A stretch of 6,726 bases of DNA from Lachnospiraceae bacterium (GTDB lineage Bacteria; Bacillota; Clostridia; Lachnospirales; Lachnospiraceae). Location: NCBI GenBank assembly GCA_024691065.1, contig JAILOA010000369.1, positions 1 to 6,726 of the forward strand, written 5' to 3'. This document shows positions 6,289 to 6,726 of the stretch, one piece after another. Under the pieces are notes generated by a model. That model was not told the origin of the DNA and searched no databases. It saw nothing but the letters and a program-made list of their open reading frames with translations. The position numbers and the translations under genes are program-made. Every line of letters starts with the position of its first letter. Positions within the stretch are counted from its first letter, which is position 1.

Positions 6289-6726
6289 ATGAAATTTATT
6301 GAAAAAATAATCGAAAAAATCTCAAAAAATAAGACATCGAAAACCAAAAAGTTTGGTAATGAATTTGCAAATTCAAATTTGATTTTAAGAAATGCAATTA
6401 TAATGATTCTGGTTGTGTGTTCACTTTCAATTTCGGGATGCAATTTTGACAGCTTCAAGGGCAAGGCCTCAAGTTCCGAAACCAAGACTAACAGTCAGGA
6501 AACAGAAGCGGATGAAACCAATGACGAAGATTCAAAAGAATCCGAAGCTTTAAAAAAGGCTGATAAGAAAAAAGAAACCGTAGAAAAAATTCTCAAAAAA
6601 AACGGAAAGATTTATAAGAAATTTGCAAAGTGGCTTTATGATAAATATCCAACAAAAACCGTAAAGCTTTCCAAGAAAAAGACAATTAAATTAAAGAGTC
6701 CAAAATGGAGAAAGATATATGGAAAA
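6289..6726 (+). CDS. Putative lipoprotein, lysine-rich (3' end outside window)
   Basis: The ATG is preceded by AAGAGG (6275-6280) with 8-nt spacing, and the frame stays open to the right edge for 146 codons. A hydrophobic segment, residues 35-48 (AIIMILVVCSLSIS), leads to a lipobox SISGC with the acceptor Cys51. Lipid attachment and signal peptidase II cleavage there are expected, placing the protein on the outer face of the membrane. Residues 52-87 are a Ser/Thr/Glu/Asp-rich tether, typical of lipoprotein spacers. Residues from about 88 are very lysine-rich (KKADKKKETVEKILKK; later KTVKLSKKKTIKLK) with Trp and Tyr. Odd point: the n-region before the hydrophobic core is about 33 residues and basic, much longer than usual; no later start with a ribosome binding site is visible. 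The function cannot be assigned from this part. The gene has its own promoter and is not in an operon with the giant gene. Confidence 0.85.
   Translation, partial: MKFIEKIIEKISKNKTSKTKKFGNEFANSNLILRNAIIMILVVCSLSISGCNFDSFKGKASSSETKTNSQETEADETNDEDSKESEALKKADKKKETVEKILKKNGKIYKKFAKWLYDKYPTKTVKLSKKKTIKLKSPKWRKIYGK

Noticed and set aside
6273..6485. 70-codon minus-strand frame opposite the lipoprotein gene
   Set aside because: The + strand has a ribosome binding site, promoter and lipobox signal peptide; the antisense frame has none of these.

Overview
The window is low-GC Firmicutes-type DNA with AGGAG-like ribosome binding sites and TTGACA/TATAAT-like promoters. A lysine-rich fibronectin type III (FN3) module sits behind a long Ser/Pro/Glu repeat stalk, and a very lysine-rich lipoprotein follows later. 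This style is common in gut and rumen Lachnospiraceae and relatives. The family assignment is an inference from style, not from a marker gene.

All genes lie on the + strand. (1) Positions 2-838 are the 3' end of a gene cut by the left edge. It encodes an acidic stalk of 21 hexapeptide repeats, a Ser/Thr/Ala linker and a C-terminal basic FN3-like domain, and is probably a surface or extracytoplasmic protein. (2) Positions 839-1095 are a regulatory gap. They hold a long imperfect hairpin, a perfect 16-bp inverted repeat on the -35 of a candidate promoter, a further half-site, and a small leader hairpin. (3) Positions 1096-5643 encode a 1515-residue protein of no family I recognise. It has no signal peptide or membrane segment, is largely helical or coiled coil, and carries a 14-unit APQx linker before a C-terminal domain and a Q/P-rich tail. 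(4) Positions 5644-5813 hold a decayed second copy of that tail in the same frame, followed by a strong intrinsic terminator. (5) Positions 5814-6288 are extremely AT-rich and non-coding. They start with a near-consensus promoter that faces no convincing gene, contain short tandem repeats, and end with a second promoter. (6) Positions 6289-6726 are the 5' part of a lipoprotein gene cut by the right edge.

Each complete gene boundary has its own promoter or terminator signals, so the three genes look like separate transcription units rather than one operon. Genes 1 and 3 look like envelope proteins. Gene 2 looks cytoplasmic unless it is exported by a non-Sec route. I see no RNA gene, insertion sequence, CRISPR array or phage hallmark. 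The most interesting items are the uncharacterised giant protein, the vestigial duplicate of its C-terminus (which suggests a history of tandem paralogues), and the promoter that reads into an AT-rich region without a gene.
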